A stretch of 64,000 bases of DNA from Rhodococcus wratislaviensis (GCF_900455735.1 NZ_UAUI01000011.1:186001-250000), one strand, 5' to 3'; shown: positions 51,560 through 60,277, counted from the stretch's first letter. Program-made: numbers and translations. The notes: generated by a model from the sequence alone, not told the origin.

Positions 51560-54129
51560 GTGTGAGCCACGAGTCGACGACAAGCACCGAACTCGCCGAT
51601 CTCGTCGTCGTCGAAATCGGCACCGGGCTCAGTGGAGCCTTCGCCGCGCGCATTCTCGGCGACTTCGGTGCCGCGGTCACCAAGATCGAGCCACCCGGCG
51701 GAGATCCTCTTCGCGATCCGTCGTGGCCGGGCGGTCTCGACGGGCTCCTCTTCGAGTACCTGAACTGGAACAAGCGCAGCGCTGTCCTGGACCTTGGCGA
51801 CTCCCTCGATCGAGACCGCCTGCGGGAGCGGATACGGACCGCAGATATCGTCGTCACCAGCCTCGACCCCGCGCAGGCACGATCACTCGGGCTGACGCCG
51901 GCGGACCTGCGCTCGTGGACCCGTCAGGGCGTCGTCGTGTCCGTCACCGGCTTCGGCAGCGACGGACCGTACGCCGATCTCGCCGCGACCGAACTCATCG
52001 TCCAGGCGCTCGGCGGTGTCATGTCGATCAGCGGCGCGACCGAACGTGAACCGGTGAAACGTGGACTGCGGCAGAGCACGTACTACGCCGGACTCAACGC
52101 AGCCTATGCAGCCATGGCCGGCGTCTACGCCTCCCGCACGTCGGGTGAATCCGCATTGATCGACGTCGCTGTCCGGGACTGCGTCGCCGCGGAATTGGTG
52201 ATGAACCAGTCGTTGTACGCATTCCTCGGCGTCCTGCAGTCGCGACCACCGGCAACGGCGGATCCGTTCGGCGGGTATCCGTTGCCCTGCGCCGACGGGT
52301 TCGTCACCGTGCAGGCGAGCACGGCTGCGCCCATGTGCCGGCTGGCCGAGTTGTTCGGCGAGCCGGCGCTGACGCTGCCACGCTACGCGAGCAAAGAGCG
52401 CCGGACCGCCCTGGCCGGGGAGCTGCGGGAGATCCTCGCCCCGCACCTCGAGGCCGTTGCGGCGCGAGAGCTGTTCGTCGATGCGTCGAAGGACGGGTTT
52501 CTCGTTGGAGTCGTCCAGGACGCAAGCCAGATGCTCGGCTGCGACCAACTGGAGGCCCGCGGAGCATTCCAGAGCTTTCCGAACATCGCCGGCCACACGG
52601 GCGACCCGATGCGATTCCCGGCGAGCCTCGGGAGGTTCAGCGGCTGGCGAGAGACGGTCCCGACGCGCCGGGCGCCTCGACTCGGAGAGGAATCGCAGTC
52701 GACGTCCGATGTCGGGGATGCTGCCGGGGCAGCGCGCCCCGGAGAGCCCGCACTCGACCAGTTGCGGGTACTCGACCTCAGTCAGGTGTTCGCCGGCCCC
52801 TACCTTGGTGGACTACTCGCCGACTTCGGGGCGGACGTGGTCAAGATCGAGTCACCGTATCGACTCGACCAGGCCCGCACCGACTACGGCGGATACTTCG
52901 ACAACGACCCGGGTGAGGACCCGTGGAATCGGACGTCGACGTTCCAGGTGATCAACCGGGGGAAACGGGCCATCTCGCTGGATCTCAAGAGCGAGCGCGG
53001 GACGGGCATCTTCCGTCGCCTCGTCGCCGGAGCCGACATCGTCATCGAGAACTTCACTCCCGGAGTGCTTGCCCGGCTGGGGTTGGGCTACGAGGCCCTG
53101 CGGAAGATCAATCCGCGCCTGATCATGCTGTCCAACAGCGGGTTCGGCTCGACCGGTCCCTGGTCGGGATTCAAGGCGCAGGGGACCACGCTCGAGGCCA
53201 CGATGGGTATTTCCCGCTACACCGGCTACCACGGCGGCCCGCCGATGAAGGCAGGACAATCCTACCCAGACTTCCTGGCCACCTGGACCGGCCTCGTCGG
53301 CGTATTCGCCGCCCTCCTCGGACGACAGCGGACCGGCCGCGGCCAGTGGATCGACCTGGGGATGTACGAACTCGGTGTGTCGGTCATGCCGGAGGCGATC
53401 CTGCGTCACCAAGTGGACGGCAAGGAGTACGAGCGCGTCGGTAACGACGAGATCGACGCACTCGCGAGTGGCGTCGTCTCCTGCGCCGGCGACGAGGAGT
53501 GGCTGGCCTTCAGTGCGACGACGGACGAACAAGTACAGCGATTGCTTCGGATCGTCTCGGGGGCCGCCGCGGTACGCGGACGTGACGTGGGAACCGCGGT
53601 CGCCGAGTGGACCACGGATCTGGAGGCGGCGAAGGCGGCCCGGACGCTGCAGGAAGCCGGAATCGCGGCCGGAAAGGTACTCGATGCGCGCGACCTCCTC
53701 GCTGATCCGCAACTCGTCCACCGCGGCTTCTACGAGGTCGTCGACGGTTTCCGCGACCTGAGCCCCCGACCGATCATCGGCCGGCCGTTCACCTGGTCGG
53801 GCGGCGGGATCGAGGTCCGCACACGCGGGCGCGCGCCGCGTTTCGCCGAACACACCACCGCCGTGCTGTGCGACGACGCCGGTGTGAGCCCGGACGAGGT
53901 GGTGGCGGACAGCAGAACCGGAGCTGTCGCGCTGACACCGAAGAATCCGTTGCCCGCGTCGGCGAACGACTATTCCGAGATGCTCGGGAATCGATCGATC
54001 CTGTCCGTTGGTGGCGCGTACAGCGACGTGGTCGCCGACGCCGTCGCGTCCCTGTGCGCGAGGGTCCCTGCAAGCGAGAAAACTACGGCGGCTGTTGCGA
54101 CGGCGGACGAGCACGGAGGTGCACAATGA
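51556..54129 (+). CDS. Fused double CaiB/BaiF (family III) CoA-transferase
   Basis: An 857-residue protein made of two family III CoA-transferase units. N-unit (about 12-385): LADLVVVEIGTGLSGAFAAR, DFGAAVTKIEPPGGDPLRDP. C-unit (about 400-770): LRVLDLSQVFAGPYLGGLLA, DFGADVVKIESPYRLDQAR. The catalytic Asp is present in the C-unit as Asp572 (MKAGQSYPDF) but aligns without gaps to Thr175 (VKRGLRQSTYY) in the N-unit. Some 80 extra C-terminal residues are of low complexity. It would move CoA between carboxylic acids. Overlapping ATGA at both ends. Confidence 0.9.
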   Translation: MSVSHESTTSTELADLVVVEIGTGLSGAFAARILGDFGAAVTKIEPPGGDPLRDPSWPGGLDGLLFEYLNWNKRSAVLDLGDSLDRDRLRERIRTADIVVTSLDPAQARSLGLTPADLRSWTRQGVVVSVTGFGSDGPYADLAATELIVQALGGVMSISGATEREPVKRGLRQSTYYAGLNAAYAAMAGVYASRTSGESALIDVAVRDCVAAELVMNQSLYAFLGVLQSRPPATADPFGGYPLPCADGFVTVQASTAAPMCRLAELFGEPALTLPRYASKERRTALAGELREILAPHLEAVAARELFVDASKDGFLVGVVQDASQMLGCDQLEARGAFQSFPNIAGHTGDPMRFPASLGRFSGWRETVPTRRAPRLGEESQSTSDVGDAAGAARPGEPALDQLRVLDLSQVFAGPYLGGLLADFGADVVKIESPYRLDQARTDYGGYFDNDPGEDPWNRTSTFQVINRGKRAISLDLKSERGTGIFRRLVAGADIVIENFTPGVLARLGLGYEALRKINPRLIMLSNSGFGSTGPWSGFKAQGTTLEATMGISRYTGYHGGPPMKAGQSYPDFLATWTGLVGVFAALLGRQRTGRGQWIDLGMYELGVSVMPEAILRHQVDGKEYERVGNDEIDALASGVVSCAGDEEWLAFSATTDEQVQRLLRIVSGAAAVRGRDVGTAVAEWTTDLEAAKAARTLQEAGIAAGKVLDARDLLADPQLVHRGFYEVVDGFRDLSPRPIIGRPFTWSGGGIEVRTRGRAPRFAEHTTAVLCDDAGVSPDEVVADSRTGAVALTPKNPLPASANDYSEMLGNRSILSVGGAYSDVVADAVASLCARVPASEKTTAAVATADEHGGAQ

Positions 54130-55223
54130 GTGGCCTGCCCACGATCACGATCACCGAAGAGGTGATGCGCGAGGGTATGCAGATCGAGTCGGCCGGGATC
54201 CCGGTCGCAGACAAGATCCGTCTCCTGAACTCGTTGTCACGCACGGGATTGCGACGAATCGTCGTCGGCTCGTTCGTGAGTCCGCGATACACGCCGCAGA
54301 TGGCGGAGATGGAGCGGATCCTGGACGGACTGGAGCCGCAGGCCGGCGTCCAGTACATCGCACGGGCTTTCAACGCCAAGGGCCGCGAACGCGCCGCGCA
54401 GTACACCCCGCCGCTCAGCCAGGACGTGCAGATCCCGCGGTTGCACTGCCACTTCAGCGACATCTTCGTCCGCCGCAATTACAACCGTTCACAGGCAGAC
54501 GAGATCGCCGGGTGGCCCGATATCGTCGCCCGGGCGGTGGCGAACTCCGCCGACTCGGTGGGCATCGGAATCGGTGCCGCATTCGGTTCGAACTTCGGGG
54601 ACTTTCCCGGCGATCACGCGGCCTTCGCCATGCTCGAGCGGCAGGCCGCCCTCTGGGACGAGGCGGGTATTCCCGTCACCAGTGTGTTTCTCAGCGACCC
54701 GATGGGTTGGGTGATGCCCCACGTCATCGAAACCCAACTGAACCGCATCCTCGAGCGCTGGCCGGCAATCACGAATGTGCGGTTGCACCTCCACGACTCG
54801 CGTGGCCTGGCTCTTGCCTCCACCTATGTCGCCATCCGCACACTCGACGAGCGGCACACCCTCGAGCTGGATACGACGGTCGGCGGCATCGGCGGCTGCC
54901 CCTACGGAGGAAACGGCCGGGCAACGGGCATGGCGCCCACCGAGGACCTCGTCAATCTCCTCAACATGATGGGGGTCGACACCGGCGTCGACATCGATGC
55001 CCTGATCGACTTCGCGTGGCAACTCGAGAAGGTGATCGGCCGCCCGCTCGGTGGGCAGGTGTCCAAGGCCGGCCCCCACCCGATGGGCCACAACGCGTAT
55101 TCGTCCGAGCTGCCGGTGGTCGAGACCCTCGAAGAGGCCCGGCACTTCCGACTCGGCACAGGAGTGATCAAGGAGCCGCGATGGCCGTGGCTCGCTGCAG
55201 CGAGGAGGACGTCAGCGTCATGA
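54126..55223 (+). CDS. HMG-CoA-lyase-like (DRE-TIM) protein
   Basis: A 365-residue pyruvate-carboxyltransferase/HMG-CoA-lyase-fold protein. Strand 1 reads TEEVMREGMQIES: the usual Arg-Asp-Gly metal motif is Arg15-Glu16-Gly. The HxH metal pair is in VRLHLHDSRGLALA, and the lyase Cys loop is present as GGIGGCPYGGNGRATGMAPT. It probably cleaves a 3-hydroxy-3-methylacyl-CoA or a related 3-hydroxyacid, giving acetyl-CoA or similar. It is translationally coupled to its neighbours on both sides. Confidence 0.83.
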   Translation: MSGLPTITITEEVMREGMQIESAGIPVADKIRLLNSLSRTGLRRIVVGSFVSPRYTPQMAEMERILDGLEPQAGVQYIARAFNAKGRERAAQYTPPLSQDVQIPRLHCHFSDIFVRRNYNRSQADEIAGWPDIVARAVANSADSVGIGIGAAFGSNFGDFPGDHAAFAMLERQAALWDEAGIPVTSVFLSDPMGWVMPHVIETQLNRILERWPAITNVRLHLHDSRGLALASTYVAIRTLDERHTLELDTTVGGIGGCPYGGNGRATGMAPTEDLVNLLNMMGVDTGVDIDALIDFAWQLEKVIGRPLGGQVSKAGPHPMGHNAYSSELPVVETLEEARHFRLGTGVIKEPRWPWLAAARRTSAS

Positions 55224-56041
55224 CCGACACAACGCTCGAGCACACCCAGCTCAATCGTCTCCGCACCCGGCTCGACGCCGGTGCCGTCACCACATCCATG
55301 GTCGTCCGGTACAGCCGGAGCGCCGAGATCGCCGTCATGGCCAAAGCGGCCGGGTTCGACTCCCTCTACGTCGACCTGGAACACGCACCGCTCACCCTCG
55401 GTGAGACGAGCCAGATCTGCATCGCGGCCCAGGCGAGCGGTGTCACCCCACTCGTACGGATACCGCCTGGCCGGTTGGACGTGATCGGCCGCGTCCTCGA
55501 CGGCGGGGCGCTCGGCATCATCGTTCCGCACGTGATGTCGGCGGACGAGGCCCGCGCCGCGGTTGCTGTGGCGTGCTTCCCGCCCCGCGGTGTGCGGTCC
55601 GCCGCCGGTGCCACCGTCCAATTGAACTACGCACCGCTGCCCGCCTCGACCGCGAACGAAGTGCTGAACGACGCCACCCTGGTCGCGGTGATGATCGAGG
55701 CTGAGGCGGCCGTCGAGCAGGTAGACGAGATTGCGGCGGTCGAGGGCGTCGACCTACTTCTGGTCGGAACCAACGACCTTCTCGGCGACCTCGGGATCGC
55801 CGGCCAGTACGACCACGCGAAGCTTGCCCGAGCCTACGAGCGTGTGGGTGCGGCGTGCCGAAAACACGGGAAGTATCTCGGCGTCGGTGGGCTGTCGAGT
55901 CGGCTCGACCTGGCTCGGCGCTACGTCGACAGCGGGGCGCGCTACGTCTCCGTCGGGACCGACACCGCATTCCAACTGCGGGGAGCTCGTGCTGCAATCG
56001 CAGACCTCGGACCCTTCACCGAACCTAGCGAGGAACTATGA
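55220..56041 (+). CDS. HpcH/HpaI-family aldolase
   Basis: A 273-residue class II aldolase-fold protein with all key residues: His in SLYVDLEHAPL, Arg in TPLVRIPPGR, Glu in VAVMIEAEAAVEQVDEIA, Asp in LLLVGTNDLLGDLG. Third member of this family in 21 kb. It probably cleaves a 4-hydroxy-2-oxo acid, or a citramalyl- or malyl-type compound, near the end of the pathway. Overlaps both neighbours by ATGA. Confidence 0.88.
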   Translation: MTDTTLEHTQLNRLRTRLDAGAVTTSMVVRYSRSAEIAVMAKAAGFDSLYVDLEHAPLTLGETSQICIAAQASGVTPLVRIPPGRLDVIGRVLDGGALGIIVPHVMSADEARAAVAVACFPPRGVRSAAGATVQLNYAPLPASTANEVLNDATLVAVMIEAEAAVEQVDEIAAVEGVDLLLVGTNDLLGDLGIAGQYDHAKLARAYERVGAACRKHGKYLGVGGLSSRLDLARRYVDSGARYVSVGTDTAFQLRGARAAIADLGPFTEPSEEL

Positions 56042-56790
56042 CAGTGACCGGCGTGGACATTTTGATCACCGGCTATCCCGGAGTGTCACCATCCAATGGT
56101 GGGATGGGGTGGAGTTCGGTCGGACTCGTGCGAACCGGGGAGCGGATCGTTCTCGTCGATACCGGACCGTTCGGCGCACGAGACTTGTTGCGCCGACGCC
56201 TCGCCGAGCACGGCGTCGCGCCCGACGAGGTGACGGACGTCGTGCTCACCCACTGTCATCACGACCACAGCGTGAACTGGACGATGTTTCCGAACGCCCG
56301 CGTGTACGTGTCTCGCATCGAGATGGAGTGGGCGCTTCGAGTGCCGCACGGAGAGGGCCCCGTCCCTGAACTCTACGTGCGTGAACTGGCGTCGAGCCCG
56401 GCGACAACACTGCTCGAAGACGGGGACGAGATCGTGCCGGGCATCCGCGCCGAACTCGTCCCCGGCCACACCCCGGGCAGCCTCATCGTGACGGTCGACC
56501 ACGAGGACACGCGGACGATCTTCCTCGGCGACGCCGCCAAGAACCGTGCTGAACTCGTCTGCCGTCGCGCGGACGCCACACTCGACGCCCCGCTGAGCAG
56601 GGACTCGATCGCTCGGATCTGGACGCGATGGGAAGAAGTCCCCAACACCACCGTGATTCCAGGGCACGATCTCCCTATGGGGCTGATCGAGGGCGAGTGC
56701 CATTACCAGGCCGTCAGGCAGACCAGCGTGCAGGCCCGTCTCTCCGCCGATTTCGACGACCTCACCACCTTCGATCTCTCGGAAACATGA
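56038..56790 (+). CDS. Metallo-beta-lactamase-fold hydrolase
   Basis: A 250-residue MBL-fold protein: zinc motif THCHHDHSVNW (HxHxDH), RIVLVDTGPFGARD before it, LVPGHTPGSLIVTV with the third-site His, IFLGDAAKNRAE with the bridging Asp and VIPGHDLPM with the last His. All ligands are present, so it is probably an active hydrolase for a lactone, thioester or other ester. A role in removing CoA or opening a lactone in this pathway is inferred from the operon. Confidence 0.88.
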   Translation: MTVTGVDILITGYPGVSPSNGGMGWSSVGLVRTGERIVLVDTGPFGARDLLRRRLAEHGVAPDEVTDVVLTHCHHDHSVNWTMFPNARVYVSRIEMEWALRVPHGEGPVPELYVRELASSPATTLLEDGDEIVPGIRAELVPGHTPGSLIVTVDHEDTRTIFLGDAAKNRAELVCRRADATLDAPLSRDSIARIWTRWEEVPNTTVIPGHDLPMGLIEGECHYQAVRQTSVQARLSADFDDLTTFDLSET

Positions 56791-57659
56791 GGTCCGCCAT
56801 GACATCTAGTGCTCGCGACCTCACCACGGAGGAAACCGGTGTTGCCCTCGCGGTCCCCACGACCCGTGAACACACTCGGCCCGAAGGGGGCGTGCAGAGC
56901 GTCGCCCGAGTGTTCGCACTGCTGGAGACGCTGGCCGATGCCGGCGGTGTGGCCGGCGTCTCCGAACTCGCGGAGATGTCGGATGTTCCGTTGCCGACAA
57001 TCCACCGCTTCCTGCGTACGTTGGTCGCTTTGGGGTACGTCCGGCAGGAACCGTCACGCGCGTACGCGCTGGGACCTCGGCTCGTGCGGTTGGGTGAAGC
57101 CGCGAGTCGACTGCTCGAGGGGTGGGCGAATCCGCACCTCCGCCGATTGGCGGACGCTGTCGGGGAGAGCGCCAATTTCGCGCTGCTGGACGGTGCACAC
57201 GTCGTCTACGTCGCCCAGGCGCCGGGGCACCATTCGATGCGCATGTTTACAGAAGTCGGTCAGCGGGTCAGCGTGCACTGCACGGCCGTCGGCAAGGCCA
57301 TCCTCGCCACCTACCCGAAGTGCAAGGCTGCGCAGCTGATCGACAGAGCCGACATGCAAGCGCACACCGACCGCACGATCACGACACCAAACCAGATGAT
57401 GCAGGAGCTGGACGCCATCCGAGCACGTGGATACGGTCTCGACCTGGGCGAGCAGGAGCTCGGTGTCTCCTGTGTCGCCGTCGCCCTTCCCGGTTCACCT
57501 GCCCGAGGTGCGGTGTCCATCTCCGGCCCCCAGGCACGAATGACCGAAGTGGTCATCACCGAGGCAGTACCGATCCTGACGCAGGCAGCCCACGAACTAT
57601 CTCGGGAGCTCGAACTGATGACGGCTGAAGCGAAGATCCCCTATGCGGATCGCCGCTAG
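56787..57659 (+). CDS. IclR-family transcriptional regulator 3
   Basis: A 290-residue IclR protein: SVARVFALLETLADAGGVAG and MSDVPLPTIHRFLRTLVALGYV form the winged helix; GESANFALLDGAHVVYVAQA, VHCTAVGKAILATYP and ELGVSCVAVALPG mark the effector domain. Its ATG overlaps the MBL gene stop, so it is made from the operon it probably controls. The DNA site could be the duplicated block at 33853 and 40707. Confidence 0.9.
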   Translation: MRSAMTSSARDLTTEETGVALAVPTTREHTRPEGGVQSVARVFALLETLADAGGVAGVSELAEMSDVPLPTIHRFLRTLVALGYVRQEPSRAYALGPRLVRLGEAASRLLEGWANPHLRRLADAVGESANFALLDGAHVVYVAQAPGHHSMRMFTEVGQRVSVHCTAVGKAILATYPKCKAAQLIDRADMQAHTDRTITTPNQMMQELDAIRARGYGLDLGEQELGVSCVAVALPGSPARGAVSISGPQARMTEVVITEAVPILTQAAHELSRELELMTAEAKIPYADRR

Positions 57660-57696
57660 CGCGCGACAACAGAGCGGTAGCGAGAAAAGAGACGAC

Positions 57697-58035
57697 ATGA
57701 CGGCAAGCACTCACGAGGTACTCCAGGCGGAGATGGCCAATCGACCAGCAGACATGGAATCAGACGTGTCTCGTGACATCGAGGGCGACATCAAAGTTTA
57801 CCGTCGGTGGCGAGATCGACGCAGGGTGGTCGAACGGCGCAGGCAGCACCATCCCAAGGTCAGCAGAGAAGCAGAAGAGATCCTCGACTTCGCCCGCAGG
57901 TGGGCACCCTTTGGCGGCGTTCCTGAAGACGAAACCTTCGAGCGCTTCGGAATGTCCACCCACCGGTTCAAGGAACGACTCCAGCACATCGTGAACACGA
58001 TCGAGGGTATCGGACCTAGATCGGCCGATCTGTAA
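57697..58035 (+). CDS. Hypothetical small protein, possible DNA-binding
   Basis: A 112-residue protein, 37 bp after the IclR gene. The middle is strongly basic (YRRWRDRRRVVERRRQHHPK) and the C-terminus reads EEILDFARRWAPFGGVPEDE and FERFGMSTHRFKERLQHIVN, which looks like a small helix-turn-helix of the DUF3263-like kind common in actinobacteria. No enzyme motif. A regulatory role is possible. AGAAAAGAGACGAC precedes the ATG. Confidence 0.65.
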   Translation: MTASTHEVLQAEMANRPADMESDVSRDIEGDIKVYRRWRDRRRVVERRRQHHPKVSREAEEILDFARRWAPFGGVPEDETFERFGMSTHRFKERLQHIVNTIEGIGPRSADL

Positions 58036-58181
58036 GTTCGCGCCGCACGGATGAACGACACCGCGAGCCGACCACGATCGCCCTCGACCTTCATTGGGCG
58101 AGGCTGACGAGGGATGCCGGGAAATATGAGCGCATCTTGCAGCTAAACCAGCCGACGAACGTCGGCCGACAGGAGCATCGC

Positions 58182-58610
58182 ATGACCATTCAGCTGGAGA
58201 CCGCGAAGAAGATCGTGGCCAAAGTCCGATTCGTAGCGAGGAGTCGCGGCTTCAAGCCATTGACTGTCGTCGTGCTGGACGCCGGAGGCAACGTGATCAC
58301 GGCCGAGCGCGAGGACGGCTCGTCTACGAAGCGGTTCGAAATCGCCTTTGCGAAAGCCCACGGAGCCTTGGCTCTAGGTATGGGCACGCGGGCTCTCATG
58401 ACACGCGCCGAGCAGCAGCCGTTCTTCATATCGGCTGTGACCACCGCAATCGGTGGCTCGCTGATACCGGTGCCGGGGGGTGTCCTGGTCCGCAACGCCG
58501 ACAAGGCACTGATCGGTGCCGTCGGAGTCACGGGCGATTCCTCGGACAATGACGAAGCAGCAGCGGTCGCGGGGATAGAAGCAGTCCAACTAGTGGCTCA
58601 GCCCGACTAG
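58182..58610 (+). CDS. GlcG/HbpS-family protein
   Basis: A 142-residue GlcG/HbpS/PduO-C-type protein: LETAKKIVAKVRFVARSRGF, LTVVVLDAGGNVITAERED, GGSLIPVPGGVLVRN and IGAVGVTGDSSDNDEAAAVA. HbpS members bind heme or corrinoid-like cofactors and some work with two-component systems; GlcG lies in the glycolate operon. The role here is unknown. AGGAGCATC precedes the ATG. Its stop codon TAG coincides with the TA target of the IS5-family element, and the uninterrupted sequence would have kept the same stop. Confidence 0.82.
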   Translation: MTIQLETAKKIVAKVRFVARSRGFKPLTVVVLDAGGNVITAEREDGSSTKRFEIAFAKAHGALALGMGTRALMTRAEQQPFFISAVTTAIGGSLIPVPGGVLVRNADKALIGAVGVTGDSSDNDEAAAVAGIEAVQLVAQPD

Positions 58611-58769
58611 GGCATGTCTCCCAATAACTTGAGCCACTCGACGATGCCGGCGAGCAGGAATCCGGCGCGGTAGGTGAGGGCGAGTTTGTCGTAGCGAGTG
58701 GCCACCGCACGCCACTGTTTCGCCTTGTTGAAGGCCCGTTCGACCACGTTGCGCCCCTTGTAGACATCC
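58607..58769 (-). pseudogene. IS5-family transposase OrfB, 3' fragment
   Basis: The frame ends DVYKGRNVVERAFNKAKQW and LALTYRAGFLLAGIVEWLKL, the C-terminus of the IS5-family DDE transposase with the catalytic Glu in VVERAF. It is cut off from its 5' part at 60278 by the IS110-type element. The stop codon TAG uses the flanking target bases. Confidence 0.9.
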
Positions 58770-58784
58770 CAGGGGCGCAAGTCG

Positions 58785-59999
58785 TCAAGCAGCTTGGGTG
58801 GTGCGGCGGTGGTCCCAGGCGATGTGTTCGTCGTAGTGGGTGCGGTGGCGGAGGCAGCCGTGGAGGATGCCGACGAGGCGATTGCCCAGGGCGCTGAGAG
58901 CTTGATGGTGCAGGTCGCCGGCGTCGCGTCGCTGGTCGTAGAACTCGCGGGCGCCGGGGCTGGACGAGAGTGCGCAGAATGCCCATTGGTCGATGGCATC
59001 GTAGAGGCGCCGGTTGCGGACGTGGCGGGCGAGCACCGCGCGTTTCTTGCCGGACGCGACAGTTAGCGGGGAGGTGCCGGCGTAGTTTCTGCGAGACTTG
59101 GTATCGGTGTAACGGTCGGGGTCGTCCCCGAACTCACCGAGCACCCGGGCGCCGAGTATGACACCAAGTCCTGGCAGGGAGCGGTAGATGTCGGCGTCCG
59201 GGTGTGCTTCAAAATGTGTTGCCAGGTCGGCCTCGAGTTCGGTGATCTGCCGGTTCAACTCGGCGATGAGGCCGACGGCGGCGCGGGTGGTGGCGGCGAA
59301 CGCGGCGACGACCGGCGCCGGTGCGGTGAGGTGCTCGACCCGCAGACCGGCCTGGATTTCGCGGGCCCGGGTGTCGATATTGCGTTGCCGACCAGCCTTT
59401 TTGAGGGCGGATCGGATCGCCGGCAGGGTCAGGTGCGCGGCCTCGGCGGGAGTCGAGGCACGCCCGAGCACGGCGAGCGCGTCGCGGTCGTGCAGGTCGT
59501 CGAACACCTCCAACGCGGCCGGGTAGTACTCGCGCAACGCCGACCGCAGCGCATTGGTCTGCCGGGTGCGAGCCCAGATCAGATTCTGGTGTCCGCGGGC
59601 GAGGACCTTGATCGCCTCCACGTCCGCGCTGTCTCCGGCGATCGGGCGATGATTGTGCCGGTCGGTGCGCACCAGGTCCGCGAGCAGCTTGGCGTCACCG
59701 GGGTCGGACTTCGCGCCCGAGACGTGGTGCCGGTCTCGGTAGCGCGCGGCCGCGAGCGGGTTGACCGCGTACACCTGATAGCCGGCGGTGGTCAGCGCCT
59801 GCACCCACAGGCCGCGGTCGGTTTCGATGCCGACCACGACCTGACCTGGTTCTTCGGCGTGCTCGGCTACCAGTTCATGGAGCTGCCGGATGCCGGCCAG
59901 CCCTTCCGGCAGCCGCCGAGATGCCAACCTCCGCCCGGCCTCGTCCATCAGATACACATCGTGATGCTGTTCGGCCCAATCGTCGCCGACGAAGATCAT
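58785..59999 (-). CDS. IS110-family transposase (DEDD/Ser recombinase)
   Basis: A 404-residue protein. The N-terminal RuvC-like DEDD domain begins MIFVGDDWAEQHHDVYL and has VVVGIETDRGLW and GAKSDPGDAKLLADLVRTD. The C-terminal Transposase_20 domain reads YRSLPGLGVILGARVLGEFG and YAGTSPLTVASGKK, where the last Ser is the probable nucleophile. Full length for the family and apparently intact. The RNA-guided mechanism known for IS110 needs a bridge RNA, presumably from the non-coding end at 60000-60277. Confidence 0.92.
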   Translation of the reverse strand: MIFVGDDWAEQHHDVYLMDEAGRRLASRRLPEGLAGIRQLHELVAEHAEEPGQVVVGIETDRGLWVQALTTAGYQVYAVNPLAAARYRDRHHVSGAKSDPGDAKLLADLVRTDRHNHRPIAGDSADVEAIKVLARGHQNLIWARTRQTNALRSALREYYPAALEVFDDLHDRDALAVLGRASTPAEAAHLTLPAIRSALKKAGRQRNIDTRAREIQAGLRVEHLTAPAPVVAAFAATTRAAVGLIAELNRQITELEADLATHFEAHPDADIYRSLPGLGVILGARVLGEFGDDPDRYTDTKSRRNYAGTSPLTVASGKKRAVLARHVRNRRLYDAIDQWAFCALSSSPGAREFYDQRRDAGDLHHQALSALGNRLVGILHGCLRHRTHYDEHIAWDHRRTTQAA

Positions 60000-60277
60000 C
60001 GATCACCGCCCCTTCCTTCGGTTCTCGCTCAATCAATTTCGAGCCCAAGGACACCCGGCGGCTACCTAATGGACCAGTGCTCGAGGTTGGCACGACATCC
60101 CATCAGCGCTACAGGCGACCTCACCGACCGGCCGGGGCACGCTCTACAATCAGGAATCTGAATCGACCCTCTCTCCAGGCTCTCGCAGTGCTCACCGGCC
60201 GGCGGCTCGGTGATCAGCTTCCCCCTCGTGATCCGTTTCCTGTCGAAGGCTCGCTGATCGACTCCCATTAGGACTCC
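60000..60277 (-). ncRNA. IS110 non-coding end, candidate bridge-RNA region
   Basis: 278 bp upstream of the transposase start within the element and without a plausible gene. In IS110-group elements the bridge RNA that pairs with target and donor DNA is transcribed from this end. I cannot fold it by hand, so the assignment rests on position and family knowledge. Confidence 0.45.

Larger units (their letters stand above)
58770..60277 (-). mobile_element. IS110-family element, complete, about 1508 bp
   Basis: The borders are set by the break in the IS5 orfB. TCC occurs at both junctions (58767-58769 and 60275-60277, GGA on the coding strand). Keeping one copy restores FDPDVYKGRNVVERAFN in frame. 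No terminal inverted repeats and no further duplication are seen, as typical of IS110. The transposase gene nearly fills the element except for about 278 bp at its upstream end. Confidence 0.88.
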
